Positions 18,746-26,980 of a stretch of DNA of 38,326 bases are shown piece after piece. The notes beneath the pieces were generated by a model, which ran no database searches, had not been told where the DNA came from, and saw nothing but the letters and a program-made list of their open reading frames with translations. The stretch is from assembly GCA_902826055.1 (NCBI GenBank), contig CADEDJ010000030.1, forward strand, positions 1 through 38,326, read 5' to 3'. A program made the translations under genes and the position numbers. The stretch's first letter is position 1. Each line of letters begins with the position of its first letter. The stretch comes from an uncultured Nitrosomonas sp. (GTDB taxonomy: Bacteria > Pseudomonadota > Gammaproteobacteria > Burkholderiales > Nitrosomonadaceae).

Positions 18746-18958
18746 TCAGGCTCGAACCTCAACAAACAAGCTTGAAGAATGCGGTATCGGGATTTGTTGA
18801 CCTTCTTCTTTAAGGCCCTCAATATGAAACTCGATAGCCTCCTGAATAAGTTGCAGAACTTCTTCCGCTGATTCGCCGGCAGCGATACAGCCCGGAAGAT
18901 CAGGGACATAGGCGCCAAAGCTTGCCGGACCTTCTTCGATAACAACCATATAACGCAT
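18746..18958 (-). CDS. hicB: HicB-family antitoxin
   Basis: The product is 70 residues. It has the partial RNase-H-like HicB fold: MRYMVVIEEGPASFGAYVPD, LPGCIAAGESAEEVL, then EAIEFHIEGLKEEG. The ATG at 18958 is used because AGAGG lies five bases upstream; the frame's upstream GTG overlaps that site. HicB normally neutralises the HicA mRNA interferase and represses the operon. There is no long DNA-binding tail, so it is the short HicB type. Its partner gene upstream is only a remnant, so this is probably an orphan antitoxin. Confidence 0.85.
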   Translation of the reverse strand: MRYMVVIEEGPASFGAYVPDLPGCIAAGESAEEVLQLIQEAIEFHIEGLKEEGQQIPIPHSSSLFVEVRA

Positions 18959-18973
18959 ATACACCTCTATTCT

Positions 18974-19081
18974 CTATTGCTTGAATCCCGCTTGTTTTAA
19001 CACATTGATGAGCGTGCCGGGCGGAACTGGGGTGTGCATTGCTTGTATCGGATTCTTGATTCTGTACCTCGTAGTGTGCGT
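18974..19081 (-). pseudogene. hicA toxin remnant (C-terminal ~35 codons)
   Basis: Just upstream of hicB on the same strand, a frame ends at TAG (18974-18976) with KNPIQAMHTPVPPGTLINVL and then KQAGFKQ. This matches the C-terminal end of HicA/YcfA mRNA interferases (PVPPGTLxxILKQAGL). In the same frame a TAA at 19082-19084 cuts it off, and no N-terminal half with the catalytic GSHH-type histidine is visible in any frame. The spacing to hicB (about 15 bases) is that of a normal hicAB operon. Confidence 0.65.
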
Positions 19082-19127
19082 TTACCCACTCTGAATTACT
19101 TAGATCCATTTTTGTGATGAGCTTATT

Positions 19128-19225
19128 AGGGAAGCGCTGATTAATTCACTTTCTTGGACTATTACATCATTATAATCAACGACTTGCACGCTAAAAATTC
19201 TTGAAAATCGAATAAATCAGTGCTT
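19128..19225. mobile_element. MITE-like palindromic element (~98 bp)
   Basis: Imperfect terminal inverted repeats face each other: GGAAGCGCTGATTAATTC on the left and GAATAAATCAGTGCTTCC on the right (two mismatches over 18 bases). They enclose about 60 bases of AT-rich DNA. TTA flanks the repeats on both sides, consistent with a 3-bp target duplication of the type made by some IS5-family transposases. No coding capacity. Confidence 0.6.
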
Positions 19226-19227
19226 CC

Positions 19228-19701
19228 TTAGCCAACATCTGTGCTCGCTAACCTAAATTTATTTAGCAATTCATCCAGAGAATTATCTGGAAGATAATTC
19301 AATTTTTTATTATAGGGAAGGCGGTGATAATTTTCGATAGCCCTAGAAATTATCAAAAATGCTTCTAATTTTGGAATAAAGCAAATCTCTTCTTTGTTCC
19401 CATCGAAATGCTTAAGCTTGTTTCTTACTTTATTGCTTCTATTTATTATTTGATCGTCATTTTCAACTTTTTTATTCATTGCAGACGCATATAGCTTTGC
19501 GAACTCAATGATTGATGATAAAGCGTTTTTTTTATTTTCTTTTTTCACAAATTTACCAAGTATCTCTTCTGCTGCTCCCGCCAAAGTAATAGCCGGTAAA
19601 TATTCATCATTAAGATAGAGTTTTATTGCGTGAGAAAGGTGTTCTATAGCAATAGCCTTTACATTGTATTTTTTTTCATTCATGTAATTATTATTAACCA
19701 T
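19228..19701 (-). CDS. HEPN-like protein, unknown function
   Basis: The product is 157 residues and all-helical in appearance. N-terminal AIAIEHLSHAIKLYLNDEYL and ITLAGAAEEILGKFV resemble the helical pairs of HEPN-type proteins. A central RNKLKH fits the Rx4-6H motif that forms the RNase site in many HEPN toxins and defence proteins. HEPN membership is inference. The start at 19701 has AAGG about six bases upstream; a second ATG at 19683 is possible. The stop codon TAA lies at the flank of a MITE-like element, so the native C-terminus may have been altered by that insertion. No antitoxin-like partner is adjacent. Confidence 0.6.
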   Translation of the reverse strand: MVNNNYMNEKKYNVKAIAIEHLSHAIKLYLNDEYLPAITLAGAAEEILGKFVKKENKKNALSSIIEFAKLYASAMNKKVENDDQIINRSNKVRNKLKHFDGNKEEICFIPKLEAFLIISRAIENYHRLPYNKKLNYLPDNSLDELLNKFRLASTDVG

Positions 19702-19848
19702 GCTAACCTTTTACTTCATTTGATTATATGTGGCTTTGATTTTTTATTACATTGCTGCTGCTCTATATACAATAATAAGCACGCTAGGCACAATACAGAC
19801 TGACTTAGTGGTGATTAAATCTAAATTTAGGAACTTTAGAATTTCTGA

Positions 19849-20171
19849 ATGTTTGAAAGTATTATTCTTCAGCGAGCTGATAATAGATTGCTAATTACAT
19901 TTGGTCAATTGCAGAAGCGCTGCTTTATTACCAAAAGGTACATATTTTTATTGATCGCAGTACTTTGTTCAAACTTATTGAACAAATAGGAACCACCAAT
20001 ATTTTAACGCTTCTATGTCGCTCCGAAGTTTCAGCCGTTTATTGCGAAGAGATATTTTATACTGCAGAATATTCTATTGGAATTTCTCCTAACTACAACT
20101 ATGTTGTAGGATTTCTAGCTGGAGATCAAAATGCTGGAATAATAGGAGTCAGACCTCATTTTTCTCTGTAA
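19849..20171 (+). pseudogene. Frameshifted gene of unknown function
   Basis: The frame from ATG 19849 reads MFESIILQRADNR and then loses similarity. From about 19887 the frame one base earlier reads IANYIWSIAEALLYYQKVHI and on to EEIFYTAEYSIGI and a stop at 20171, with no normal start codon of its own. Joining the two gives a smooth protein of ~107 residues (RADNR-IANY...), so a one-base deletion in or near AGATTG (19885-19890) is the simplest explanation. I recall similar ADN...AEALLYY starts in uncharacterised proteins but cannot name the family. The next gene lies in the same frame after the stop, so the two may once have been a single protein. Confidence 0.5.
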
Positions 20172-20186
20172 CCGCGAAGGTGGAAT

Positions 20187-20804
20187 ATGGGCTTACTATC
20201 AACAGCTAATGTATGGGCGCAATTTAAGCTTGGTATTTACGATATTCGACAAATCACCAAAATTGAAAAAAGGGGCGTTGTTGTTAGTTCTGCGAACTAC
20301 CGTTACCAGCCGAATGGTGGCATTAGGCACGAACTGACTCCAGATGAATGGTTCCTTTTTGTTTTGCAGTTTTTCCCACGGAATTATTCTGACGACGAAG
20401 AGTTCGTCGATCAGGAGTGTTATTACGACTACTTCTCTCCGACTGGGCGACACAGGTCTTCCCTATATAAAATTTTTAAGAATGGGCATGACACAGGTTA
20501 CATCCTAGATGGGGGTGGAAATAACCGTGGAGATCATTTCTACAATGGATTTCACATCAGTCAATTTGGTATCAGCAAATATGAGTCTATCGTAGAGCAT
20601 CTCAATACCAATCCGCTTAGCAATACAGACCCTGTGGTTTACGCGGCCATCAAAGTTCTGGCAGATAGGAATGGCTTTAAGAAGACCAAGATCGATTTAT
20701 CCCGACTACGAAGGGACTGCGAGCTTAATTCGGAGTCATGTGCGCTGTACTTAAAACTGAAAAAATTGATAAAAGACTGTAGGCATATGCAGTTGCAGGA
20801 ATGA
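20187..20804 (+). CDS. Unknown protein, 205 residues
   Basis: Not recognised. The ATG at 20187 has a good AAGGTGG about four bases upstream. The protein is soluble-looking, rich in aromatic residues and tyrosine in the middle (ECYYDYFSPTGRHR), with a glycine patch (DGGGNNRGDH) and a C-terminal basic helix (DLSRLRRDCELNSESC). No signal peptide or membrane segment is visible. It follows the frameshifted gene by 15 bases in the same frame, suggesting either a two-gene unit or one gene broken by a stop. It converges on fghA. Confidence 0.6.
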   Translation: MGLLSTANVWAQFKLGIYDIRQITKIEKRGVVVSSANYRYQPNGGIRHELTPDEWFLFVLQFFPRNYSDDEEFVDQECYYDYFSPTGRHRSSLYKIFKNGHDTGYILDGGGNNRGDHFYNGFHISQFGISKYESIVEHLNTNPLSNTDPVVYAAIKVLADRNGFKKTKIDLSRLRRDCELNSESCALYLKLKKLIKDCRHMQLQE

Positions 20805-20958
20805 ATAAACACAATGGGGCCAGGTCGCGAATCAAGAATATTGTCAATGAATCGCAATAGCAATTCCCCGATACAAATAATCCTCTCCTGGTTTATAAAT
20901 GACGTGGATCATGTTTATCCACAATATTCCCCATAACATTTGAAATGTAACACATAAA

Positions 20959-21801
20959 CTATCCAAGCTGCTCCCGGTGATACTTCAAATGCCCGTCGAT
21001 AAACGTACTGATGAAATAATAACTGTGGTCGTAGTCCTGGTGGTAACGCAACGTCAGTTTCTGACCGGCTGCGGCACACGCATTTTCCAGGCGATGCGGA
21101 TGAAGTTGCTCGGTCAGAAATTGATCATTCAACCCCTGATCTATCAATAATTCAGGAACGCGATGACCTGCGGCAATCAGCGCGGTGGCATCGTACTGAC
21201 GCCAGCTTTGTTGATCTTCACCCAAATAGTTGTGAAATGCCTTCTGCCCCCATGGACAGCGTATCGGTGCGCAAATCGGTGCGAACGCGGAGACCGAGCG
21301 GAATAGTTCGGGATAGCGCAACGCCAAGGTCAACGCGCCGTGTCCGCCCATCGAGTGGCCGAATATGCCAATGCGGTTTGGGTCTGCCGGAAATTGTCCG
21401 GTGATGATTTTCTGCAATTCCTGCGTGATGTAGCTTTCCATGCGGTAGTGTTGCGACCAGGGCGCTTGTGTTGCGTCGAGATAAAATCCAGCGCCAGCGC
21501 CAAAATCCCAATTGTCGGTTTCGCCGGGAATGTCGGTTTGGCGCGGACTGGTGTCCATCGTGACCAGCATCAAGCCGAGTTCGGCAGCATAACGCTGCGC
21601 ACCAGCTTTGATCATGAAGGTTTCTTCGGTGCAGGTCAATCCAGCGAGGAAAAACACCACCGGAACGCGTTGGGATTTTGCTTGCGGCGGTTGGTATACG
21701 GAAAAGCGCATTGGCAGGCCGATGATGGCCGAAGTGTGCTGGTAGTAGCCTTGAGTGCCGTCAAAACAGCGATGTAGATTGCGGATTTCGAGTGTTGCCA
21801 C
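20959..21801 (-). CDS. fghA: S-formylglutathione hydrolase
   Basis: A 280-residue alpha/beta hydrolase (esterase D family) that splits S-formylglutathione to formate and glutathione, the second step of glutathione-dependent formaldehyde removal. The nucleophile S150 sits in FGHSMGGHGAL. LAGLTCTEETF and ETDNWDFGAGAGFY are family signatures, and the Asp and His of the triad are expected in LIDQGLNDQF and DYDHSYYF. It starts two bases after adhC ends. Confidence 0.97.
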   Translation of the reverse strand: MATLEIRNLHRCFDGTQGYYQHTSAIIGLPMRFSVYQPPQAKSQRVPVVFFLAGLTCTEETFMIKAGAQRYAAELGLMLVTMDTSPRQTDIPGETDNWDFGAGAGFYLDATQAPWSQHYRMESYITQELQKIITGQFPADPNRIGIFGHSMGGHGALTLALRYPELFRSVSAFAPICAPIRCPWGQKAFHNYLGEDQQSWRQYDATALIAAGHRVPELLIDQGLNDQFLTEQLHPHRLENACAAAGQKLTLRYHQDYDHSYYFISTFIDGHLKYHREQLG

Positions 21802-21803
21802 GA

Positions 21804-22910
21804 TCAGTAAATCACTACGGTGCGAATCGATTCCCCGCTTTTCATCAACTGAAAACCGTCATTGATCTTGTCTAGCGGCAAGGTGTGTGTGATCAGCGAA
21901 TCGATGTCGATTTTGCCTTCCATGTACCAATCGACGATTTTCGGTACGTCGGTGCGGCCGCGCGCACCGCCGAACGCGGAGCCTTCCCATTTGCGCCCGG
22001 TGACCAATTGGAACGGCCGCGTACTGATTTCAGCACCGGCTTCGGCAACACCGATGATGATGCTGCGTCCCCAGCCTTTGTGCGTGCATTCCAGCGCCTG
22101 GCGCATCACTTTGGTATTGCCGATGCATTCGAAACTGTAATCTGCGCCACCGTCGGTTAGTTGCACCACGGCGTCGACGATATTGGGTACGTCCTGCGGA
22201 TTGATGAAATGCGTCATGCCGAATTTGCGTGCCATCGCTTCGCGCTGCGGATTGATGTCGATACCGATGATTTTGTCCGCGCCGACCATGCGCGCGCCTT
22301 GAATCACGTTCAAGCCGATGCCGCCCAAACCGAACACCGCCACATTCGCGCCCGCTTCGACCTTGGCGCTATAAATGACCGCACCAAGTCCGGTAGTGAC
22401 ACCGCAACCGATATAGCACACCTTGTCAAAAGGCGCATCCTCGCGGATTTTTGCCAATGCGATTTCCGGCACCACGGTGTAATTGGAGAAGGTCGAGGTG
22501 CCCATATAATGAAACAATGGTTTGCCGCCAATGGAAAAACGCGATGTGCTGTCCGGCATCAAGCCTTTGCCCTGTGTCGCGCGGATAGCCTGACACAAAT
22601 TGGTTTTTTTCGATAAACAAAATTTGCATTCGCGACATTCCGGCGTGTACAGCGGAATCACGTGGTCGCCTCTGCGCAGCGATTTGACGTTCGGGCCGAC
22701 ATCGACCACGACACCGGCGCCTTCATGTCCTAAGATGGCTGGAAACAAGCCTTCAGGATCGGCACCGGACAAGGTGTAATAATCAGTATGGCAAATACCG
22801 GTGGCTTTGATCTCGACCAACACTTCGCCGGATTTTGGTCCGTCGAGATCAACTTGCTCGATAGACAATGGTTGATCAGCTTGCCAGGCGACAGCGGCTC
22901 TTGTTTTCAT
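21804..22910 (-). CDS. adhC: S-(hydroxymethyl)glutathione dehydrogenase (class III alcohol dehydrogenase)
   Basis: A 368-residue zinc-dependent medium-chain dehydrogenase oxidising S-hydroxymethylglutathione (formaldehyde plus glutathione) with NAD+; the family also reduces S-nitrosoglutathione. The catalytic-zinc region ATGICHTD and GHEGAGVV, the structural-zinc cysteines [15 protein letters not shown], and the NAD fold [17 protein letters not shown] are all present. It forms an operon with fghA downstream. A phosphatase gene ends 15 bases upstream. In an ammonia oxidiser the GSNO activity could matter, but this is inference. Confidence 0.97.
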   Translation of the reverse strand: MKTRAAVAWQADQPLSIEQVDLDGPKSGEVLVEIKATGICHTDYYTLSGADPEGLFPAILGHEGAGVVVDVGPNVKSLRRGDHVIPLYTPECRECKFCLSKKTNLCQAIRATQGKGLMPDSTSRFSIGGKPLFHYMGTSTFSNYTVVPEIALAKIREDAPFDKVCYIGCGVTTGLGAVIYSAKVEAGANVAVFGLGGIGLNVIQGARMVGADKIIGIDINPQREAMARKFGMTHFINPQDVPNIVDAVVQLTDGGADYSFECIGNTKVMRQALECTHKGWGRSIIIGVAEAGAEISTRPFQLVTGRKWEGSAFGGARGRTDVPKIVDWYMEGKIDIDSLITHTLPLDKINDGFQLMKSGESIRTVVIY

Positions 22911-22925
22911 TGGAAATTTTCCTTG

Positions 22926-23417
22926 TTATAGATTGTTTTTGCGTAAGTGCGCCAGAAGTCCCCGGCTGGCTTCTTCTACCATATCTAATACCAATTCAAA
23001 GCCTTGCTGTCCGCCAAAATAAGGATCAGGAACTTCGGTATCTGTGCCGGTATTGTTACTATATTGCATGAATAATTGAATTTTTCTGATATGTTGTTGA
23101 GGACTTCGTTGCTGTAATAAAGTGAGATTTTCTTTATCCATTGCAAGAATATAGTCAAACTCCTCAAAATCGCTTGATTGAACGGCGCGAGCCCGCAAAT
23201 CATGCATAATATAGCCACGCTGAAGCGCAGTACTTTGGGCACGTGGATCTGGTGCATTGCCAATATGATAGGCATGCGTGCCAGCCGAATCCACTTCAAT
23301 CATGTGATCCACCCCCGCTGTTTTGACAAAATACCTAAATACCGCATCAGCTGTGGGTGAACGGCAAATATTGCCCATGCAGACAAACAGTACTTTTATT
23401 TTTTTATCTACGTCCAT
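22926..23417 (-). CDS. Low-molecular-weight protein-tyrosine phosphatase
   Basis: A 163-residue enzyme with the CX5R loop FVCMGNICRSP near the N-terminus (C13, R19) and the general-acid Asp in VPDPYFGG near the C-terminus. DSAGTHAYHIG and DYILAMDKEN are also typical. Such proteins dephosphorylate protein tyrosine in exopolysaccharide control, or act on arginine or small substrates. No kinase or capsule genes are near. It lies 15 bases upstream of adhC on the same strand and is probably co-transcribed with it. Confidence 0.93.
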   Translation of the reverse strand: MDVDKKIKVLFVCMGNICRSPTADAVFRYFVKTAGVDHMIEVDSAGTHAYHIGNAPDPRAQSTALQRGYIMHDLRARAVQSSDFEEFDYILAMDKENLTLLQQRSPQQHIRKIQLFMQYSNNTGTDTEVPDPYFGGQQGFELVLDMVEEASRGLLAHLRKNNL

Positions 23418-23491
23418 TATTGTCCATAATATCTATAATTATCATTGTCTTGTTGTTATCCTAGAAATAAAAATATTGTCATTGTATCAAG

Positions 23492-24221
23492 GTGCCAACT
23501 GATACGGAAGAAGGCATCTTTGATCTGGAAATATCCGTTTATCCCCAGAATAAGGCGCATAATTTCTTTAGAATCGAGTTTAATCCCAGTAAAATGGGGT
23601 CTAACGGTGGTCAGGAGATATTGAATATTTTAGATTGTGTCTTGGGACGAAAGCCTGTGGCGAAGTTGTATACCGATGGGCGCGTTACTCGGTTAGACCT
23701 GACTGTGAATATTTGAGAACCCCTTGGGGATTGTTTTGTGTTCATGAAAAGTGTGTGCCAATCTAAGATTCTCTTTGGCGCAGAAAGTGAAATTGAATCC
23801 CAGATTCTGGGTAGCCCGAAAAGTAATAAAAAGCGGCTCACCCTGTACAATAGGGCCGTTGAGCCAGGGTGGGGTGGTGGTGATGAACACTGGTGGCGGC
23901 TTGAAATTGTTCTGCGTAACCTGAGCTGTTCCGTAGCCGGGCTGTGCAAGGGTTGCTGAAGCATTTTCAAACTGTGCGTTTCTACAATTGCAATTTGCTC
24001 GATGATGACTACTTTAAAAAACCCTATTCTAAATAGAGTTAAGAAACTTAGGTTGAATTCTGCCGTGGCTTTTTTGGACCGCAACTGTCGAGGTGAGGTA
24101 TCTGCGCAGACTGGCGAGATATGAAGTTTTCCTCATTGATGTGCATCGCTTGGGGTTCAAAAGCGAGCAAGCTTTGCTGAGTTTCCTGAACTTGAATGCA
24201 ACGACAAAAGAGGCTGCGTGA
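23492..24221 (+). pseudogene. Decayed phage/plasmid replication initiation (Rep) gene
   Basis: Pieces of one protein can be followed through several frames. The first piece reads FFRIEFNPSKMGSNGG, then GRVTRLDLTVNI and a TGA at 23714-23716. The same frame continues with KKRLTLYNRAVEPGWGG and HWWRLEIVLRNLSC. After a shift near 23945 it reads LLKHFQTVRFYNCNLLDDDY, then NRVKKLRLNSAVAFLDRNC after another shift, then LARYEVFLIDVHRLGFKSEQ to a TGA at 24219-24221. The xTRLDL..N and RLTLYN..E motifs resemble rolling-circle or filamentous-phage-type replication proteins. It has one stop and at least three frameshifts. The family call is moderate. Confidence 0.55.
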
Positions 24222-24378
24222 TGCGCTGGTTTTGCTAGTTCTGTTGCAGTTAGCCAAAATTCAGGTTTGAACACGCATTTCAGGCGATATGGGGCTGTTT
24301 TACTTGTTCTTAGGAATGAGTGATAGCTCTTTCAGGTTTTCTTTTTTCACTAATTTCAGTTTAGATGCTTTCATTGAG

Positions 24379-24624
24379 ATGGTTATTTTTCTCAGAAATC
24401 GTTGTATCCCGTTTTTGGTTGCATTCCTCGCGGCATTTACCGGCTGTGCTGTTGAAAAACGGGTTACGCCAGTTCAACAAGAATCCATTATCGTTCCTGC
24501 TCAGATCAGCCCATACAATCGCAAAGATCGGCCACATTGGATTGATATCGAAGGGGATTGTCAGAATACAAGGTAAGAAATGCTGGTTGCTATAGTTCCG
24601 GTTAGATCATTGACTTTTTCTTAA
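24379..24624 (+). pseudogene. Nuclease-like lipoprotein pseudogene (DUF1524/HNH type), truncated
   Basis: From ATG 24379 the product opens with a lipoprotein-like signal (RCIPFLVAFLAAFTGC) and continues to SPYNRKDRPHWIDIEGDCQN-TR, which matches the conserved start of secreted DUF1524/HNH nucleases (HWID-DGDCQNTR). A TAA follows at once, and the same frame resumes with EMLVAIVPVRSL, as family members do after CQNTR, so a sense codon such as CAA probably became TAA. The frame stops for good at ~24624. The catalytic C-terminal part is missing. Confidence 0.55.
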
Positions 24625-24663
24625 CAGAAAGATATCTTATTGATATCTAGTTAGCAGGGGTTT

Positions 24664-24954
24664 ATGATGCCAGAAAAAAACATTTCGCCACAAATTCCAT
24701 TTCGATATCGCAACTTTGACAGTCCGACTGGCGTTACACGCGAAACAGCGAAACGGCTTGCTGAACGCTTGGGCGTGGATGAAACCCAAGTAATTCACCT
24801 GGCATTGCACGAACTTGCCGTAAAAATCCTGCCGCAATACGAGCAAGACGATGGTCCTCTTAGTGCTGCACAAGTGCGTCAAATCAAAAAATTGGCACCT
24901 TCGGTAAAAAAGAAGTCTGTGCGTTCCAGTTTGCTTGAACCCGAGAACATTTAA
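24664..24954 (+). CDS. Antitoxin of a PemK/MazF-like pair (putative)
   Basis: The product is 96 residues, upstream of and overlapping a PemK/MazF-like gene by one base (TAATG). The central part (GVTRETAKRLAERLGVDETQ) looks like a ribbon-helix-helix or similar small DNA-binding fold, and the C-terminal third is basic and proline-poor (IKKLAPSVKKKSVRSS), as in antitoxins whose tail wraps the toxin. The family itself is not recognised; the role is inferred from gene order and size. Two ATGs (24664 and 24667) are possible behind AGCAGGGG. Confidence 0.6.
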   Translation: MMPEKNISPQIPFRYRNFDSPTGVTRETAKRLAERLGVDETQVIHLALHELAVKILPQYEQDDGPLSAAQVRQIKKLAPSVKKKSVRSSLLEPENI

Positions 24955-25361
24955 TGGTTCGTTGGTGGCCAGAACCTGCAGCTGGGGATATCGTATGGTG
25001 CCATTTTTCGGACAATATCAATCCGCGCCCCAAACCTAAACCCGCTTTAATTCTTGTGGTCTTTGATGACGATGCACCAGAATTCACGGTTCGGGTTGCA
25101 TATGGCACCAGTCAACGCACAACTAAACTCTATCGAGGTGAGTTCGCAATTCTTTGTGATAAGAATCCGGCGGCCTATGAAGAGGCCAATCTAAGTTACG
25201 ACACAAAATTCAATTTAAGACAAGTTCTTGAATTGCCATTTTCAACAGACTGGTTCTCAGTGCCCCCCACAGCACCGCATGGGCAAATTCCAAAACTTGG
25301 CACTTTGCATCCATCTATGGTTCGTGCTGTACAAGCCGCTTTCCGGGCGGCATCTGAATAA
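24954..25361 (+). CDS. PemK/MazF-like toxin
   Basis: A 135-residue protein with the start of the PemK/MazF endoribonuclease fold: PAAGDIVWCHFSDN, then PRPKPKPALILVVFDDD and VRVAYGTSQRTTKL. MazF-type toxins cleave mRNA when free of antitoxin. It is longer than MazF (~110) and has a distinct C-terminal part (LPFSTDWFSVPPTAPHG). Both genes of the pair look intact although everything around them is broken. It belongs to the broader PemK-like group and need not be a toxin. Confidence 0.65.
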   Translation: MVRWWPEPAAGDIVWCHFSDNINPRPKPKPALILVVFDDDAPEFTVRVAYGTSQRTTKLYRGEFAILCDKNPAAYEEANLSYDTKFNLRQVLELPFSTDWFSVPPTAPHGQIPKLGTLHPSMVRAVQAAFRAASE

Positions 25362-25660
25362 ATCCGCATCTTTACTTAGTAACGTGTATCCTCGCACACG
25401 CCACATCAGTATGATGTCAGGTGAGCAATCGATTTGTAACTTCTCTTTGATCTATTTTTTTCTTCAACTGACAGCAAATAAGTCACCCCCGGCCACAGGA
25501 TATACCTATTCCGACTTCTCTCGACAATCGAGCATTGGTTCTTCGCAATCCGCCGGATCCCCGATGAATCCGACAGAATCATCGCATCGGGTGTTGAGGT
25601 GTGTTGTCAAATATGGAATCCAAAGTTTCGTACAATATAATTATGGAATGGAGGACGAAG

Positions 25661-25962
25661 ATGGAACAATTACCGCGAACTCAATATAGCCAGGAATTTC
25701 GTGAGCAATCGGTCAAGTTTTTTAAGAAAGTGGATTACCACTGGTTAAAGCAGCGAAACGACTGTCTTTACCCAAGGGTACATTAAAGAATTGGGTTTAT
25801 GCTGATAGACAAGGCGAACTTACATCAAGAGTTAAATGCCAGAAGCCACTGAATGAACTTGAACTAGAGCTATCCAGGGTTAAACGTAAGCTAGCAGAAG
25901 TGAAGATGGAGCGAGATTTCATAAAAAAGTGTGCGGCCTATTTCGCGAAGGAGTCGCGGTGA
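25661..25962 (+). pseudogene. IS3-family transposase OrfA, frameshifted
   Basis: The start MEQLPRTQYSQEFREQSVKF is the normal OrfA helix-turn-helix N-terminus. A frameshift near 25735 makes the original frame end at 25786. The neighbouring frame continues as LVKAAKRLSLPKGTLKNWVY and then the leucine zipper LELSRVKRKLAEVKMERDF and CAAYFAKESR, to a TGA at 25960-25962. One base restored at the shift would give a standard ~100-residue OrfA. Confidence 0.85.
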
Positions 25963-26835
25963 AATACGGCATGATTAATACGCTGCGACAGCAATATCCC
26001 GTTGCACTAATGTGCCGTGTACTTGATGTTTCAGAGAGCGGCTTCATGCCTGGAATACTCGCCCGCCTTGTGAGCGTAAAAAGGAAAATATGCGACTGGA
26101 AATCGAAATACTGACTGCACACCAGCGTACTCGAGAGACTTACGGTACGAAGCGCTGGTATCGTGACTTGACAGACCACGGCGTACAGATCATCCCATAT
26201 CGTGTCAGAACGCTTCGCAAGAAGCTAAATTTATATTGCAAGCAAAAACGCAAATTCAAGGTAACGACTGATTCTAAACATCATTTACCGTTTGCACCCA
26301 ATATTCTGAAACGAGGGTTTGCTGTTAGCGAACCTGTCAAAGCGTGGGTCAGTGATATTACTTGTATTCCTACAGAGGAAGGTTGGCTGTATTTGGCTGG
26401 AATAAAAGATCTGTTCAATGGGGAGCTGGTAGGTTATGCCATGAGTGAAAGGATGGCGACGAGTCTGATTATCCAGGCTTTGTATCGCGCAACAGATAGA
26501 AAACTCCCGGAGAAAGGCTTAATTCTTCACTCGGCATCCATGGCAGCCAATATTGCGCACGTGATTACCAGGAAATACTGAAACAATCTCCCTTGATCGC
26601 TTCCATGAGTCGCAAAGGTGATTGCTGGGATAATGCTCCTATGGAAAGTTTCTGGGGAACCCTCAAAAGCGAATTGGTGCATCATCAAAAATTCAAAACA
26701 CGTCTACAAGCAAAAGAAGAGATTACCGAATATATAGAGATTATTTATAACCGGCAGAGAAAACAACAAAGACTGGGCTACCTATCGCCAGCAGAATTTA
26801 AGCAACGATGCTATGCAAATCTATTTGCTGCTTAA
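25959..26835 (+). pseudogene. IS3-family transposase OrfB, frameshifted and catalytically dead
   Basis: It starts at GTG 25959 overlapping the orfA stop (KYGMINTLRQQYPVALMCRV). It shifts near 26045, continuing as CERKKENMRLEIEILTAHQR, and again near 26540. The first DDE aspartate (VSDITCIPT) and the glutamate (APMESFWGTLKSE) remain. The second aspartate, normally in HSDRGSQY, is lost: the sequence reads HSASMAANI before the shift. Three defects make this copy dead. Confidence 0.85.
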
Positions 26836-26868
26836 TTACTTGGACTCCATATTTGACAACACACCTCA

Positions 26869-26967
26869 TTATATGCATTATCATTTAACAGTATTCCAAA
26901 ACTCGATGAATCTTTTAAAGCAAGAACTCACATTATTGATCTAGCTGTGCTTCAAGTTAATAATTAG
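26869..26967 (+). pseudogene. C-terminal fragment of an unidentified protein
   Basis: Directly after the right end of the IS3 element, a frame without a start reads NSIPKLDESFKARTHIIDLA and VLQVNN to a TAG at 26965-26967. It looks like the tail of a gene cut off by the IS. The matching 5' part is not recognisable left of the IS, so a deletion probably came with or after the insertion. The family is not identified. Confidence 0.4.
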
Positions 26968-26980
26968 AAAGAATTTCAAG

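Larger units (their letters stand above)
25595..26868 (+). mobile_element. Degenerate IS3-family insertion sequence (~1.27 kb)
   Basis: Both ends are preserved as inverted repeats: TGAGGTGTGTTGTCAAATAT at 25595, and its complement ending at 26868 (ATATTTGACAACACACCTCA). Inside are IS3-type orfA and orfB, both with frameshifts. No target duplication is obvious: the flanks are TGT and TTA. It is immobile by its own means but could be mobilised in trans, because both ends survive. Confidence 0.9.

Noticed and set aside
19965..20171. Independent 68-residue gene with a TTG start
   Set aside because: The coding pattern clearly extends upstream to a frameshift near 19887, so it is the 3' part of a broken gene.
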